From contig CM051036.1 in NCBI GenBank assembly GCA_027627225.1, positions 36,044,426-36,108,425 on the forward strand: 64,000 nucleotides of DNA, given 5' to 3'. The notes below the pieces were generated by a model. It searched no databases and was not told the DNA's origin. It saw only the letters and a list, made by a program, of their open reading frames with translations. A program made the translations under genes and the position numbers. Source of the stretch: Congeria kusceri (Eukaryota; Mollusca; Bivalvia; Myida; Dreissenidae). Position 1 is the first letter of the stretch; every line of letters begins with the position of its first letter. Below, one piece after another: positions 46,321-58,724 of this stretch.

Positions 46321-47796
46321 GCTCAGCCCAGTGTTTACGAAAACATTTTGGACTACGCTGGACAATTTGTCTGACGTATTTCTATGCTACGCAGGACATT
46401 TTTCAGCCACGCAGGACATTTATTAAAATACAAGAATATTGCAAAAATAATAACAAAAACCTTCCTTTTCAAACCTATTTAATATTTCAAGGTTCTAATA
46501 TAACAAATAACGCCTGGTCAATGCACATAATCACAAACCAACTGTTTGAATATAGCCATAAACCAACTGTTTGAAAATAGCCACATACACGTCCAATTAA
46601 TAATGTCAGACATTTCCACTTTTCTACAAAGTTTCTCTTTACTTTAGATTTACTTTCTGTTTCATCATTACTACTCACTGCCTTTCTCTTGACTTTGCCA
46701 GGTATGGCACCAGACACATACTTTAAACCTAACATTGTACCGTAGCCTGTACTAATTACAGGAGTGTTTGTACCTGTGAAATAGAGAGTAATCTCTGTAT
46801 TGAAAAAACAACAATAGAAAAATTATCTAAATAATTATTCAATTTTGAGCATTTAATGTAAAAAAGTTTTCAGAAAAAATGTCTTTGCCATAGTAAGTTT
46901 TAGACCAGGAAGAGTATTCTACACACATTCTTGAGATTTTTTTAGATTGCAAATAAAAAGCAAAATTGTCTGAATATCGATAAACTAATTTTTAATGCAG
47001 TCTGACTCATGCCATAATTGCCATTAAAATTTTTGAAACCTGAAATACTTAATAGTGGCACGTAACCTTCCATGTCAAATGTTGTTTTCACTCAAGTATT
47101 TTCCAATAAAATATTTGTCATTAGAACCATTATAAAACATAACAGATACAAATATTCAGTTCAATTTTCATACCAAATTCATCGATTTCTTGCCTGGTTT
47201 AGAATAATACGCGACATTTTCTGACTAGGACGCTGCCATTTTGACAGGGGGACAAATTGTTATGTATAAGATTTAAGTGTAATATGAAATCCGCCATTTT
47301 CATTTAAATCACATCATTAATGAGAATTTTATTCCATTTAATATTTAAGAGAATATTGACTTATTCTAATTTTCCTTTATTTCGTTTTATGTGAGGCTAC
47401 TCCCTCAAATAAGTCGAATCGGTCACAGAATCAAACGGCTTTACGATTTTCAGTTTGTCTTATGACGTCAATTTCCGTATCAATTGTACAATGAAGCATA
47501 GCGGAATATACCGACTAGTTATGATTACATGACAAACAGTACGGTGCGAGATTAGACTTGTCGATCGCCGCTCATGCGCATAAGACATTTAAGATTAAAA
47601 TAAAAGTGTCATAAAATTCCTGATTATCAGAAAACACGGGAAAATAAAATAAAAAAGGATTATTAAACGTTTGGAATTTATTCTGGAAGGCTTCAAATTA
47701 CGCCGCACAAATCTGTCCGCCGTAGATTCAAGAAACGGCGGACAATTTGAAAATGTACCGGCAATGTCCGACGTATTTCGTAAACACTGCTCAGCC
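46321..47796. mobile_element. hAT-like DNA transposon with perfect 8-bp target duplication
   Basis: GCTCAGCC is repeated at 46321-46328 and 47789-47796. The element between (46329-47788, 1460 bp) has inverted ends CAGTGTTTACGAAAAC and, reverse-complemented, AGTGTTTACGAAATAC. Subterminal GGACAATTTGTC / TGTCCGCCGT motifs recur near both ends. An 8-bp duplication with CAGTG-type ends is the hAT hallmark. Too short for a full transposase, so it is non-autonomous. Confidence 0.85.
46612..46773 (-). pseudogene. exon-like remnant inside the hAT element
   Basis: Minus-strand acceptor CTATTTCACAG is followed by an open frame with VISTGYGTMLGLKYVSGAIP, GKVKRKAVSSNDETESKSKV and KRNFVEKWK. The lysine-rich lead and KRNFVEKWK resemble the N-terminal start of some hAT transposases, but no zinc finger or catalytic part follows. 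Possibly a leftover first exon. Confidence 0.35.
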
Positions 47797-48179
47797 AATC
47801 ATTTACATAAGTCAATTATGCAACAGTCTTTCTGCAACGTTAACACTTCACGGGGATATTTAGAAGAGGTTCCTCTAAAGAACATGCTTGTGAAATGTTG
47901 TTGTTTTTTTAAATTTAGTTTGTCTGAAAGAATAGAAGAAATTTAAATTCCTAAAGCAATTTATCAAAACAAGGAATAGTATACCATGACATAATCGCTA
48001 TGTTCTGGCGATATTTATAATGAATAAGGCTTAATTGTGTAGGCTCCTACCTCTCTAATTAAGTCCTGTAGCTGCACCTGGTTACACAAGTCGGTATATA
48101 GTGTACCTATAAATATTTTCCCCCAGGGGGAAGCTGCGGGCATATACGGGACTTTAGACTGAAATGTTGTTCTCTTGTG

Positions 48180-48520
48180 CGAACCAATATGTATTGATAT
48201 TAAAACTGTGAAATGAAAATTCAATTGTCATGTTTGGTTTAATATATTTACAAGCTGTTACAGTTAAATGGGACGCTTACTAAACAAACATTCCTGAAGA
48301 ACACCCCAGCAGTTGATGAAATGGAGCATACTATAAAGTTCATCCTAAATGGCAGGGGAATCTGCTTGAAGATAAAAATATTAATATTGTTATCTAGTTA
48401 GAACCAACATGTATTGATATCAAAGAGTGAAATGAAAAATTGTCATGTTTTGTTTGAAATATTTACAGGCTGTTTCAGTTTATATGACACATTTAGCAAA
48501 AAACATTTCGGTTTAAAACG
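48180..48520 (+). repeat. about 220-bp imperfect tandem duplication
   Basis: GAACCAATATGTATTGATAT ... TTTACAAGCTGTTACAGTT at 48180-48270 recurs as GAACCAACATGTATTGATAT ... TTTACAGGCTGTTTCAGTTT at 48402-48490. No gene is recognised from 47800 to 49160. Confidence 0.65.
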
Positions 48521-49228
48521 CAGCCTCCTCCCCCACCACCAAAAATGGTTTAAAGTAATTTTAGTACTGCATCGTTAGGTTATCGTGGAGCATCTCAAGC
48601 AATTTATTAAAATCAGTGCTATAGTTTCCATCAAAAGATTGCCATAGTTTTATTATACCCAAGTACGTGCTCATGATAAGATGTACGTGCTCATGATAAG
48701 ATAAATGGTTTGAAGGAATTTGGTAAATGGCCATCCAAGGAAAAACACTTTATAACGGTTAACATTTTTGTAAACTTTAAAATTGTGAAGATTTGACAAA
48801 CATAAAATGAAGGGCAGATTCATTTTACAATGGGGCGAATCGTTATACACATGGGGCGAGTCAACATGGCACGAGTCATTAATGGGGTTAGTCGTTATCT
48901 ATTCATACAAACAGTTTAATAATTTTACCACAGCAACGTGTCCATGGATTATGCCATGGATCTAGCTTATTAGTAACACTAGTAATATATGATCTTATCG
49001 TCATTCAAAATCAGTAGCACATACCACACAGGTCGTATTGATTCAGGTACAGCTAAGATTTGGTATAAAAAAAACTAGATCTAAAACTCTATATAGACTA
49101 TACTCAAGTCTCAAGTGACGTCTGTGGTACGAACCTGCTAAAGTGATTCTCCCCTTATGTGTATAATTCAGGCACTAATAAGAATGCTGATATAGTACAG
49201 GTACTCACTGTTAGTCGCACTTGTCCGT

Positions 49229-49620
49229 CTATTCCGCACACAAAGCGTAGGTTCTCGTTCGTCTATCTCGCACAGCTCCAGACTCCAGAATGCTCTTTCC
49301 CGCCAAAGTGGTCTGCAGCATGCCCAAAACCGGTTCCCACTCGACTGGCATCTGCTTGCACTGGACTGGTGACGCGTAGACTGGCACACGACTAAACTTA
49401 GACGGGTGCCTGGCACCACACTGCTTTTGTTTAGCGCATTCTTTCAGGCGCAATCTATCCCCAATCCCAAGCGCACCATGTCCTCATCGGAAAGCGTCGC
49501 GATTGCGCTTACTTCTATTTTTTCGGGCTTAAATTTATTAATTAATGCAGGCAATCCTGCGTGAGTGACAACTTCCCCCAATGGCTCCATCGTGCTCTGA
49601 TTTCCCGCCATTTCATGGTT
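49229..49620 (-). pseudogene. N-terminal remnant of a second SAM-like/DDE transposase copy
   Basis: The frame from the ATG near 49590 reads MEPLGEVVTHAGLPALINKF, KPEKIEVSAIATLSDEDMVR, LGLGI. After a one-base shift it continues GDRLRLKECAKQKQCGARHP. The SAM-like layout and the ending (D-R-x-x-x-R/K-L-R/K) parallel the first 55 residues of the 10498 gene, though identity is low. HTH and DDE parts were not found. It lies directly downstream of an inverted 84-bp array, as in the intact copy. Confidence 0.6.
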
Positions 49621-49689
49621 ACGCTCCAATATATTTGTGTCAACAACAACATGACATTTGGACAAGACAACACGTAGATGCAACAAAAC

Positions 49690-50750
49690 GAATTAACTGT
49701 AGACATGATAAGACTAGGTCTTTACAAGTTAAAATCATATATCAACAAAACAACATGTGTATATGATAGAATAACCAGTTTAATGTACAAAATCATTAGA
49801 ATTATAAACGATGAAACAACATTTTACCATAATAACACGTCTTTTAGACATAATGACATATTCTTTAGACAAGTTCACCTAGTCTAAGTACATAATGAAA
49901 TAGCATTTAACCATGATGACACGTCTTTTGGACATAATAACATATACTTTTGACAAGTTGACCTGACCAGAGCACATAATGAAACAACATTTTAACATAA
50001 TGACACGCCTTTTAGACATAATAACATATACTTTTGACAAGTTCACCTGACCAGACCACATGATGAAACAACGTTTTAACATAATGACACGTCTTTTAAA
50101 CATAATAGCATATAATTTTGACAAGTTCACCTGATCGAAGCACATGATAAAACAGTATTTTAACACAATGACACGTAATTTTGACGCAATAACATAGTCT
50201 GTTGACAAGTTGACCTGATCATAGCATATGATGAAACAATATTTTAACATCATGACACGTCTTTTGGACATAATAACATATACTTTGGACAAACTCACCT
50301 GACCATAGCACATGATGAAACGACATTTTAACATAATGACACGTCCTTTGGACATAACAACATATACTTTTGACAAGTTCAACTAATCTTAAATGAAACA
50401 ACATTTTAACATAATGACACGTCTTTTGGACATAATAACATATTATATTGACAAGTTCACATACTCTTAGCACATGATGAAACAATATTTTAACATAATG
50501 ACAGGTCTTTTTGAAATGATAAGATATACTTTTGACTAATTCATCTCATCGTAGCACTTGATGAAACACTATTTTCACATAATGACACGCTTTTTTGACA
50601 TAATAACATAATTGTTTGACAAGTTCGACTAATCATAGCACATGATGAAACTAAATCTTAACATAATCACACGAGTTTTTGACATAATAAGACAATCCTG
50701 AACAAGACAACACGAATCATGATGACATAAGACAGTCATGGTGTTCCATA
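49690..50750 (-). repeat. 84-bp tandem array, inverted copy
   Basis: Reverse complement of the 9.6-10.4 kb array, including its unique lead (GACAGTCATGGTGTTCCATA at about 50733) and about 11-12 units at 84-bp spacing (for example 49922, 50006, 50090, 50258, 50342). Since 84 is 28 codons, long open frames of 28-residue repeats arise (VYVIMSKRRVIMLKCCFIM); I take these as chance. Confidence 0.85.
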
Positions 50751-51323
50751 AATAGGGATCCAAAGCAACGCTGAGCTTGATAACTATACGCACACTCAAC
50801 AGTAACTTGAGTTTGAAAGATATCTTGACATTTTACTAAATAATTAAAAAGTTTTCTTCAGTATATTTTCTGAATAAATTGCCTGAGTATAATTGTCCGT
50901 AGACTGTCTGAACATCCTCTACGAGTCCAAACAGGTCATTATCGTAATAAATAGAATATAAAAAACAATCAACTTTATTGTTAATTATGTCACAAAACAG
51001 TTTTGTCTCACGTGCTTTCATGTTGTTGTTTTTTTTATCTACAAACGCATTGCTATGTTGACAAAGTATTGCTTAACTTGATTTGTTTTCGCGGATTCAG
51101 TACTTGAGTTAACATTTATTCTTCAGTAATTCTCTAACATCATCTAAATAAATCATCCAACACGGCTTTCTATTATTTTTTTGACAAATCATGATTCACG
51201 GTAATACTTTGTTTTCATAATTTGCAAGTTTAATCATTCAATTAAAATAGAACAATTTTTCGATTCCGCTCATGTGAGCTAAAAGATCAAGATCAGCTAA
51301 GATTGATCTTGATCCTGAGTTAA

Positions 51324-51539
51324 TCTAGTGGCAAATGCAAACTACGATCTACAGACAGTGTGCAACTCAGTGTTCCAAGAACAAAGAAAAAACTAGCAGA
51401 TATATCTTTCTCTTTCGTTGTACCAAAATGGTGGAATGCTCTCCCTAAGAATATAAGGTTCATCTCAGATAAAGGCCACTTCAGGAGAAGTTTGAAAACC
51501 ACTTTTTCAGCATTTTTCACAGGTATTAAATCTATGTGA
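51324..51539 (+). pseudogene. LINE reverse transcriptase C-terminal fragment
   Basis: Open frame after a stop: KLRSTDSVQLSVPRTKKKLA, DISFSFVVPKWWNALPKNIR, RSLKTTFSAFF, ending KSM then TGA. The order LRS...LxVPRT...SFxxxxPxxWNxLPxxIR...FRRxLKTxxF is the standard end of LINE (jockey/CR1/RTE-type) polyproteins. No start codon and no upstream polymerase domain, so it is a 5'-truncated copy, as LINE insertions usually are. Confidence 0.7.
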
Positions 51540-52337
51540 TTGTAAAAGGTTTTCATATATGTGACTGTTGATGAGTACATAATTTAGGACAATTATTTCT
51601 GAAGCGCAACATAGTATACAACATAATTTTTTGCGCTATACCATCGCTCCTTTGATTGCTTGCTTGATTGATTTTAAGTCATTGTCATGTAATATACTAG
51701 TAATATCTTGATCACAATGAAAATATAAATGTGTTATATTTGCACCCTTCTGAATCTAATTATGCATTACGTTTGGATATATTGTGCCATTTCTGATACA
51801 AAAATAGCGATATATATGGGATTCTAAAACGAATTTCTTCCGTTTTAATTAAGTTAGTAAATCCATTAACATTGATCTTTTATAAACTGGTTTAGAGCGA
51901 TAGAAGGCAAATTTGTAATTGTTGAATCATTTTCAAAAACGCATTAACACATTGTAATAACGCCATACTAAGTATAGGCATTTGCCGGAAAAAAATGGAG
52001 TACCGCTAATGCAAAAGTGAACATTATTTACACTGCTATAAATAGATATATTTGGTGGTATAAAAATGTGCCTTTAGGTGATAGTTTGTACCTGCACTTT
52101 GAATTTATACCCGTAGGTGCTTGTAAAAAAATTAATACAGTCACTATTTATACCTTATACATAAAAAATAATAATGACATTTTTGATTTGGGTCAGAGAA
52201 ATATACCCACATTTACAAAATTATACCTGTGGGACAAGCATGTACAAAACAGTATACATTTTATAGCTATACGTATATTATATACTTTTTATTTACTGTG
52301 TGTCATTAAAAGGCTGTATCGATTTTACCGTCAGTAG

Positions 52338-52598
52338 GTATGGTTCTTTTCCGAACAAGGTTGGATTTGTTATTTTCTGGGTAAAATTTCTTATGAACTT
52401 CAAAGATTTTACATTATTTTAAATAACTTACATACAGATATCAAGTTTATTACACAAACAAGCACGCTTGATATACAATTTCTTGATATATTAATTGCAA
52501 AAAACAACAGGGACATTTATTCTGATATATATTACAAGGAAACAGATTCTAAACAATACCTAAATTTCACATCATGTCATAATAAACACAAAAAATAA
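52338..52598 (+). pseudogene. Penelope-like reverse transcriptase fragment
   Basis: An 87-codon open frame containing ELQRFYIILNNLHTDIKFIT, QTSTLDIQFLDILIAKNNRD and IYSDIYYKETDSKQYLNFTS, then CHNKHKK and stop. The pattern LHxDIKFT...FLDxxI...TDIYYKxTDxxQYLxxxSxHxxH is typical of Penelope-like element reverse transcriptases. Related residues (IQLSETL) follow the stop. Broken at both sides. Confidence 0.55.
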
Positions 52599-52689
52599 TA
52601 TTCCATTCAATTAAGCGAAACGCTTATATTTATAATCCCATGTAACGTGTTTTCACTTTTCATTATATATATTTTTTAAGGTTTGTGAC

Positions 52690-52762
52690 CATAGGGTTAG
52701 GATTAGGGTTAGGATTTGTATGGATTCCCTTTGGTTAGGCTAGGGTTAGGTTTAGGGTTACG
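52690..52762 (+). repeat. interstitial TTAGGG-like tract
   Basis: Several GGTTAGG / AGGGTTAGG motifs, interrupted by TTTGTATGGATTCCCT. Resembles degraded telomere repeat. Confidence 0.6.
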
Positions 52763-53179
52763 GTTCGAGCCCCATTTTTTTGCTAGTTTAAAATTTAGCC
52801 CTACGATTACTGGGTCCGTCCCCATAATCTGCCTATGGCAGTTTACAATGGGCAACCCCCAATATGTCGGCAAGTTTAAAAACAAAAAGCTTGCGGGTAA
52901 GATTAAAAAAAAAAAAAAATCTAAACAATTATACTTCCAGACATGGAATGATTTTTTTGGTGGTGGCATTGGTTGATTCTCCGCCAAGAGGATGTAACCG
53001 CCTCAAGGAGTATGTTCGAGTTAATAGTGTACGACTTTCATTTTCAACCGTATACAAAAATCTTTGATTGTACGAATTGCAAAGTGGCCACGTCTCCATC
53101 AACCTGTAGGGTTACTGTTCTGTCGTCTTCGGATTTGGTGCAAAAAGACCCCCTACTAAAAAGCTTGAGCTAATTCTTT

Positions 53180-54960
53180 TTATCACATCTTACATAAATC
53201 TCTATAAAGCAGAACGGTTTGATCAATAATTTAAGAGATTTAATCAAAATACTTGTTTACAAGCATTGTTGATTTGAACACTTGCCAAATGTTTAAAAAG
53301 CTCAAATTCACATTCGAAGCTTTGAAGCTATATAATAGCAGGTCGAAAAGTTATTTGGTGCGTTATGTTTCAATTTGGAAAATAAAAAAAATCTAACTTA
53401 CAGTTAATTATTTACTGCATTAAGATAAGCGTTATTACCAAAATCTAAAATCAATTTTACAAGCCATTATACACGTTGTAAGATAATTTCAAACCAAATA
53501 CGATATACGTTTATTCCCCGTTATGCAATAACTAATACGTTCTTAATGGTGAACCATTAAAATATTCATTAGAATCCATTCATTCTACTATCTAAATCTA
53601 AAACAAATGTCCTGGCATTTTAGCATGAATTATTCCGTAGTTATTTATGGCTTAAACCTGATCCCTTCTGTCACAAGGGATAAATCTAAACAACATAATG
53701 TTTCGCAATAACATGCAACACGCACGATGATCGTTGTTTCTAGAACATTTTGCACAACGGGCTTTTATGGACATAGTTACACAGCGATGAACTCTGCATG
53801 CTTTGTCGTCAATGCACACACAGCAGTTCAGACGTTTTGCCTCCAAATAGGATATAGTTGAAACAGTATGTTAAATCAGTGTGGTGTAATAAAAGTTTCT
53901 AAGAAATTCACATAAACAACAAACATTTTTTTTAACAAAATGTAGAAAAATGCTGTCATAGAGAAGTACAACAAATAGGTAAACAGTAAAATATATCGAA
54001 AATGATGTATATAGGTCTGTAAGCAATGCACGCGAAACGATTTCAATACAAGTACTAATATGTGAAAACAGTTACAGAATATCTACATGTGTCGTAAAAG
54101 TTGCGAACATCACACGTTAATTTAAAATTTTGAGATTACGCACCATGGTTTGTATTTCTCTCGAACTAAAACAACAGTTTCTTTAAGCCGTTTACAACAT
54201 TTGACGATAAACAATATCTCAAGCAATGTAGACATACCAAATTAATAAAAAAAAATATATATATGTGAAAAAACCGACCTCCACTAGGCAGTTTTGAACA
54301 AACTGGTAATAATTTGGCATTTGCGTTTCCAAAATAGCTGGCGAAACATTTTTACCACCAGACTATGCGTCACGAAAGCCATGTGTTCACGTTTAGCCAT
54401 ACAACAACTAAAATAAATAGACTTTCAACTACTGACATAATTTCAAAATTATAATATTTAAATTTTATTTTAGATATGTGTCTTGCAATAAGGTTTGCCG
54501 AAGCTAGAGAACCTGTAGAATGTATTTTAACCCCAGCACGAAAGACACGAATGATTTTCTTTAAATATGTTTGAGACACGAACTTGTCCACCGAAACCGC
54601 AGAATGCATGGTTAATTTACGTAGTTGACATTAATGTAGTAGTAAAAACAAAGACTCTCATATGCCCATTGTAAATGGTAACATTACGAAGCAAAAATAA
54701 CAATATGGAAAGAAAACCAATACGACAGAAATAATGTTCCTTGAAAATGAATTTTGTCTAGCCCTTAATGCATGTTTTATGAATGTTTATTGCCTTTGTC
54801 TTGTAAACACTGATTTACTGGAAACTGTATGCAAGAATGTTGATACAGAAACAATGTTCGCTTGGTAGATACGATCTACAAAAAGCCCAATCGATTATGT
54901 AATGTGTCTGTTTTACATGGATCACTTCAAATAAACATAGTGCGTATTAGACACGGTGAT
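53180..54960. other. intergenic, no firm gene
   Basis: Mostly AT-rich. The one frame with unusual composition is the Cys-rich one at 53652-53846 (minus), listed separately. A frame at 54370-54609 (minus) has no recognised domain. Confidence 0.5.
53652..53846 (-). CDS. possible cysteine-rich exon, unrecognised
   Basis: 64 residues starting MEAKRLNCCVCIDDKACRVH with nine cysteines, and CVTMSIKARCAKCS in the middle. An AG precedes GCAAAACG upstream, and GATCAG|GTTTAA could be a weak donor. Composition stands out from neighbouring AT-rich DNA. I do not recognise a family; it may be chance. Confidence 0.25.
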   Translation of the reverse strand: MEAKRLNCCVCIDDKACRVHRCVTMSIKARCAKCSRNNDHRACCMLLRNIMLFRFIPCDRRDQV

Positions 54961-55009
54961 ACATGCCAACAAATAGTATACAGTTCATATATAAACAGCC
55001 GCAGCAGCT

Positions 55010-55032
55010 GGTAGTACTAGAAGTAGTAGTAA

Positions 55033-55063
<31 letters not shown>

Positions 55064-55295
55064 TGTTGTTGTTGTTGTTGTTGTTATGTTTGTTGCAGAA
55101 GTAATCGTAAAAATAATAATAATAATAATAATAATAGCAGTAGCAACAGCAGTTGAATTAGCTCTAGCAGTAGCAGTAACAGTAGTAGTAGTAGTAGTAA
55201 TGGTAGTTTCAGTAGTATTAATGGTAGTAGTAGTTGAAGTAGTAGTTGTAGTAGTAGTAGTAGTAGTTGATGTTGTTGTTGTTGTTGTATTATCT
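55010..55295. repeat. long GTA/GTT trinucleotide tract
   Basis: About 280 bases of mixed GTA, GTT, AAT and GCA triplets. Poly-Val and poly-Leu frames on the two strands are artefacts. Confidence 0.9.
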
Positions 55296-55667
55296 GTCTA
55301 TGTTTCAAACAGTATTCCGTGAATTTGCTGTTTTCATATCAGCGTTCGGCATGTTGTTTGCCATATGTATAAATGTGATAAGGTTGTGGTGTGGTATTCA
55401 CTTATGCCATTCTAGTATCAGCTAGTGCTGGTTACATTTTTTTTAAATGCCAAATCCACATATTTAACAGATTGTCAAAGAAGTTATGTTTTCAGTGTGT
55501 ACGTTATTGGTTATGCGGGCACTTTATAGGTTTTCCTACTTAATGTGTACGTACACTGTTACGGGCAGTGGATACACTAGCAATTCTAATCACAATAATG
55601 CAATTGTCGAAAGACTGACGATATCATTAATTCGAATCAGGAAATGGACTAATGAACGCTCGTCTGA

Positions 55668-55768
55668 TAACGCTGAAGTTATAGCTATTGCAATAACGCT
55701 GAAGTTATAAACCATTGCAATAACGCTGAAGTTATAGCTATTGCAATAACGCTGAAGTTATAGCTGTT
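55668..55768 (+). repeat. about 29-bp tandem repeat
   Basis: AACGCTGAAGTTATAGCTAT / TGCAAT repeated about 3.5 times. Confidence 0.85.
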
Positions 55769-57030
55769 GCAAAAGTTGTAGCACGGATCAACTAGTAGAT
55801 TACAGGGACTAATTCACAGATTGGCAAATTCACAATGTCAAAAAACGTTTCTCGCATATTCCAAAAATCAAAATGCATTATATATAAAAGGTGAATAACA
55901 CTCAGAATTATATTAGAAATAATAATGGGACGTAAATAAAAAACTTGAAATGAAATGGACACAATTATAAAGAGTTTGTAATGCATTTGGTTAGTTCATT
56001 GAAAAAAAAACGTGTATCACTTTCATTGCTTTAAAAATACACGATAATGGATATAAGTTACCGTTGATCCGGATGTCATAGGTTCCAGTCCCGGCGGACC
56101 AAAAACCATTTACAATGAAAACCATTTTATACTGCATAATATTTGGTTTTGGTTTGTCCAGATGTATTGGTTTTTGCAGTTAAGTCACTGAAAGACTTTT
56201 CTTACGGAATTTTTTGAATAGGTCACTTCAAGTTCGTGGAAATCAATCGATACATGAGCTGTGATATGACGGCTCTTGTCGAATATCTGGGGTAGTTATG
56301 ATCAATTATTGCATATAAATGGGTGTGGGGTTTACGGTGTAATGAGCATGATAAATGTATAGCGAAACAATATTTACCAACCACTCGTAAATACCCGATC
56401 GAACTCGATGAACTTAATTAATATTTGACAATCGAATCTGTCAAAGGATATCCAATAAAACAATTAAAGCAAGAAAAGGCCATTTATCGCTATACATATA
56501 GAATAAGGGATTAAACTGTTCAACAGGAAAAAGGCTTGGGTTATCTAAAATAAGACCAAAAACGAAACTGTGACACGTATATAACCTAGTATTTGTTTTG
56601 CAGTTAGTGTCTTACTTAGTGAATATTTAGCCAAGATAAACATAAAAGATAACGAAACTCCCACTGAACCAGCAGTAGATAAATGATTATAAAAAAGAAG
56701 GTTTTTTTTATATATATACAAGTGACCAATTGCTTATACAACGCAATATACAAGAAATAAGAAATTAATACGCAAGTATTACTAATACTTGAATGCTTTA
56801 GTAATTCAATCAAACATTAAATACTACTTATTTCAATTATCTCTCCCTTGTGAGAAATAAAGCAAACTCTTAGCTAAGTTATACATACTTGAATCGACTT
56901 TAAGTAAACCTGTAAAATACCTACCTGACAAAATGTGAAAATAGACAAATGTAAGGCCACGTGTTTGAAGCTAAATTCCAATTAGGATAGGATTGCTGTT
57001 ACCAGTAGTCCTTGAATTGTAATATTAGAG

Positions 57031-57742
57031 GGGCGTCGTGATAAAACCGGTGTAATGCATGTGCGTAAAGTGTCGTCCCGGATTAGCCTGTGCAGTCCGC
57101 ACAGGCTAATCCGGGACGGCACTTTCCGCTTTTAGGTTACAATATACTAATTCCAATCCTTATGTAATTTAATGTAAAAGCGATAACTTTAACCAAAAAT
57201 AAATGCAACATAACCCTCATAACCATACATTTTCTTAAAGAGCGTTCTAAGCTGAATTGATTTAAGCAATAAAAAGGGGTATGTCATGTGTTATGTAAGA
57301 AAGAACGCGACACTAAACAAAGTTGACTGTTTTATCAGCATCGTTTTAGCGGCTACTTTCTAGTTGAATGTAACCCGCCTCAGCGCAAGTGTCATACTGT
57401 AGTCTCCAATCTTAAAACATATCAGTGATTTATTTGGGCATACCAATGCTTACCCTACCAACATCTCCAAAAAAGAATATCAAAGCAAGTGTCTAAACCT
57501 AAAAACATGTCTTCGAGTTAAACTTGTTGATTTATTTAGAGAGTACAGCCCTACATCTCTTATTTATTTAGTGTATTGTGACCTTTATGGTATTTTCTGT
57601 TTCAATGAAGTCTCTTCTTACCATAAATCCACTGTAGGCGGAAAGTGCCGTATTGGATCAGCCTGTGCGGACTGCACAGGCTGATCCGGGACGACACTTT
57701 ACGCACATGCATTAAGACCGGTATTTTTTTTCACGACACGCC
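57031..57742. mobile_element. MITE with hairpin-bearing terminal inverted repeats
   Basis: Left arm GGCGTCGTGATAAAACCGG ... GCATGTGCGTAAAGTGTCGT and right arm in reverse complement pair over about 95 bases. Each arm itself contains a hairpin (GATTAGCCTGTGCAGTC / GCACAGGCTAATC). The AT-rich interior of about 500 bp has no gene. I associate this arm sequence with bivalve, especially dreissenid, genomes; that is recollection, not a search result. Confidence 0.75.
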
Positions 57743-58278
57743 ACTTATCTATTGTTGACATGAACATTGGCAATGAAAAACCAGTAACTTATCCTTCAAA
57801 GCTTGTAATACATTTTCAGGGTCAATCATGACATATGCCTTACACGTGTACAGACTAAATAATACTTTTTTCTGGTAATCATTTAAGGATGTCAAAAAAT
57901 ATATTTGTCTCCAAAAATAAAACGCATGTGAGGATTTTTTGCTATTAAAATGTGTGTTTCATTTAAGCAACATGCTGCATATATATTCATGTAGTTGAAT
58001 TGCCATATATATTACCTACGATGTGTTGTCCCTACTTGTCTAAGTCGGCAGAGTAAATATTAAATTCTGATTTAAACTAAAAAAGTATTTTCTTTCGTTT
58101 TCAAGAACCAACTCGCTGTTTGTTTTATGCATACAAATGTATGTACGAACGTATTGTATATGCAATTTTGTAAAAATAATTTTGAGATTTGTAAAAAAGG
58201 CAGGATCTTATAACCGCAAGCTTTGACTTTCCTAAGGTTAATGTAAATAAGGTGTGCATCATCTATAATACTTTCTTT

Positions 58279-58724
58279 AAAGGGACTTGTTCACAGATTG
58301 TTCGTATTGTTTTGAAAATTGCCCTTTAATAACTGCAAAAACTTAAGCATCTGGACTAACACAAACAAATATTATATAAAGACAAAAACAGGAAATTAAA
58401 ACATGTGCCTTTACCGGCACTCGAACCTGCGACCGTCCGTATCAAAAATCTGCCGCCTACCCAACTTGGCCATACAAACCTAGTCATGATTTTTTAACGC
58501 TATGAAAGTGATACACGTGTTTTCCCTAAATACCGAGCTAAAGCGTTACAAACTCTTTACAATTGTATTCATTTCAATTGATGATTTTTCATGAAAGACA
58601 CTATATTTACAATATATTTCTTTGTCTTGAGTAATATTTTGCTTGTTTTTAATGAATGTGTAATTTCCTTTTGGAATCTGTGACAAAAATTATGACAATT
58701 GTCAATTTGCCAATCTGTGCCTTT
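58279..58724. mobile_element. inverted-repeat element with internal tRNA-like promoter, copy B
   Basis: Left end AAAGGGACTTGTTCACAGAT. The right end AATCTGTG...CCTTT has lost eight bases. The minus strand inside (about 58408-58475) has an A box TGGCCAAGTTGG and a B box with one inserted base (GGTTCGAGTGCC). Same layout as copy A with different tRNA-like sequence. Confidence 0.65.

Noticed and set aside
49879..50485. Long minus-strand open frames of 28-residue repeats
   Set aside because: They follow from an 84-bp repeat being a multiple of three; neither domain nor start context supports a protein.
52017..52337. 106-codon frame as the 5' part of the Penelope-like polymerase
   Set aside because: No recognisable polymerase motifs in it and it ends at a stop before the recognisable part.
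54963..55322. Poly-Val and poly-Leu frames
   Set aside because: Direct translation of a trinucleotide microsatellite.
56040..56110. Possible tRNA-like B box (GGTTCCAGTCCC)
   Set aside because: No matching A box at proper spacing and no element boundaries seen.
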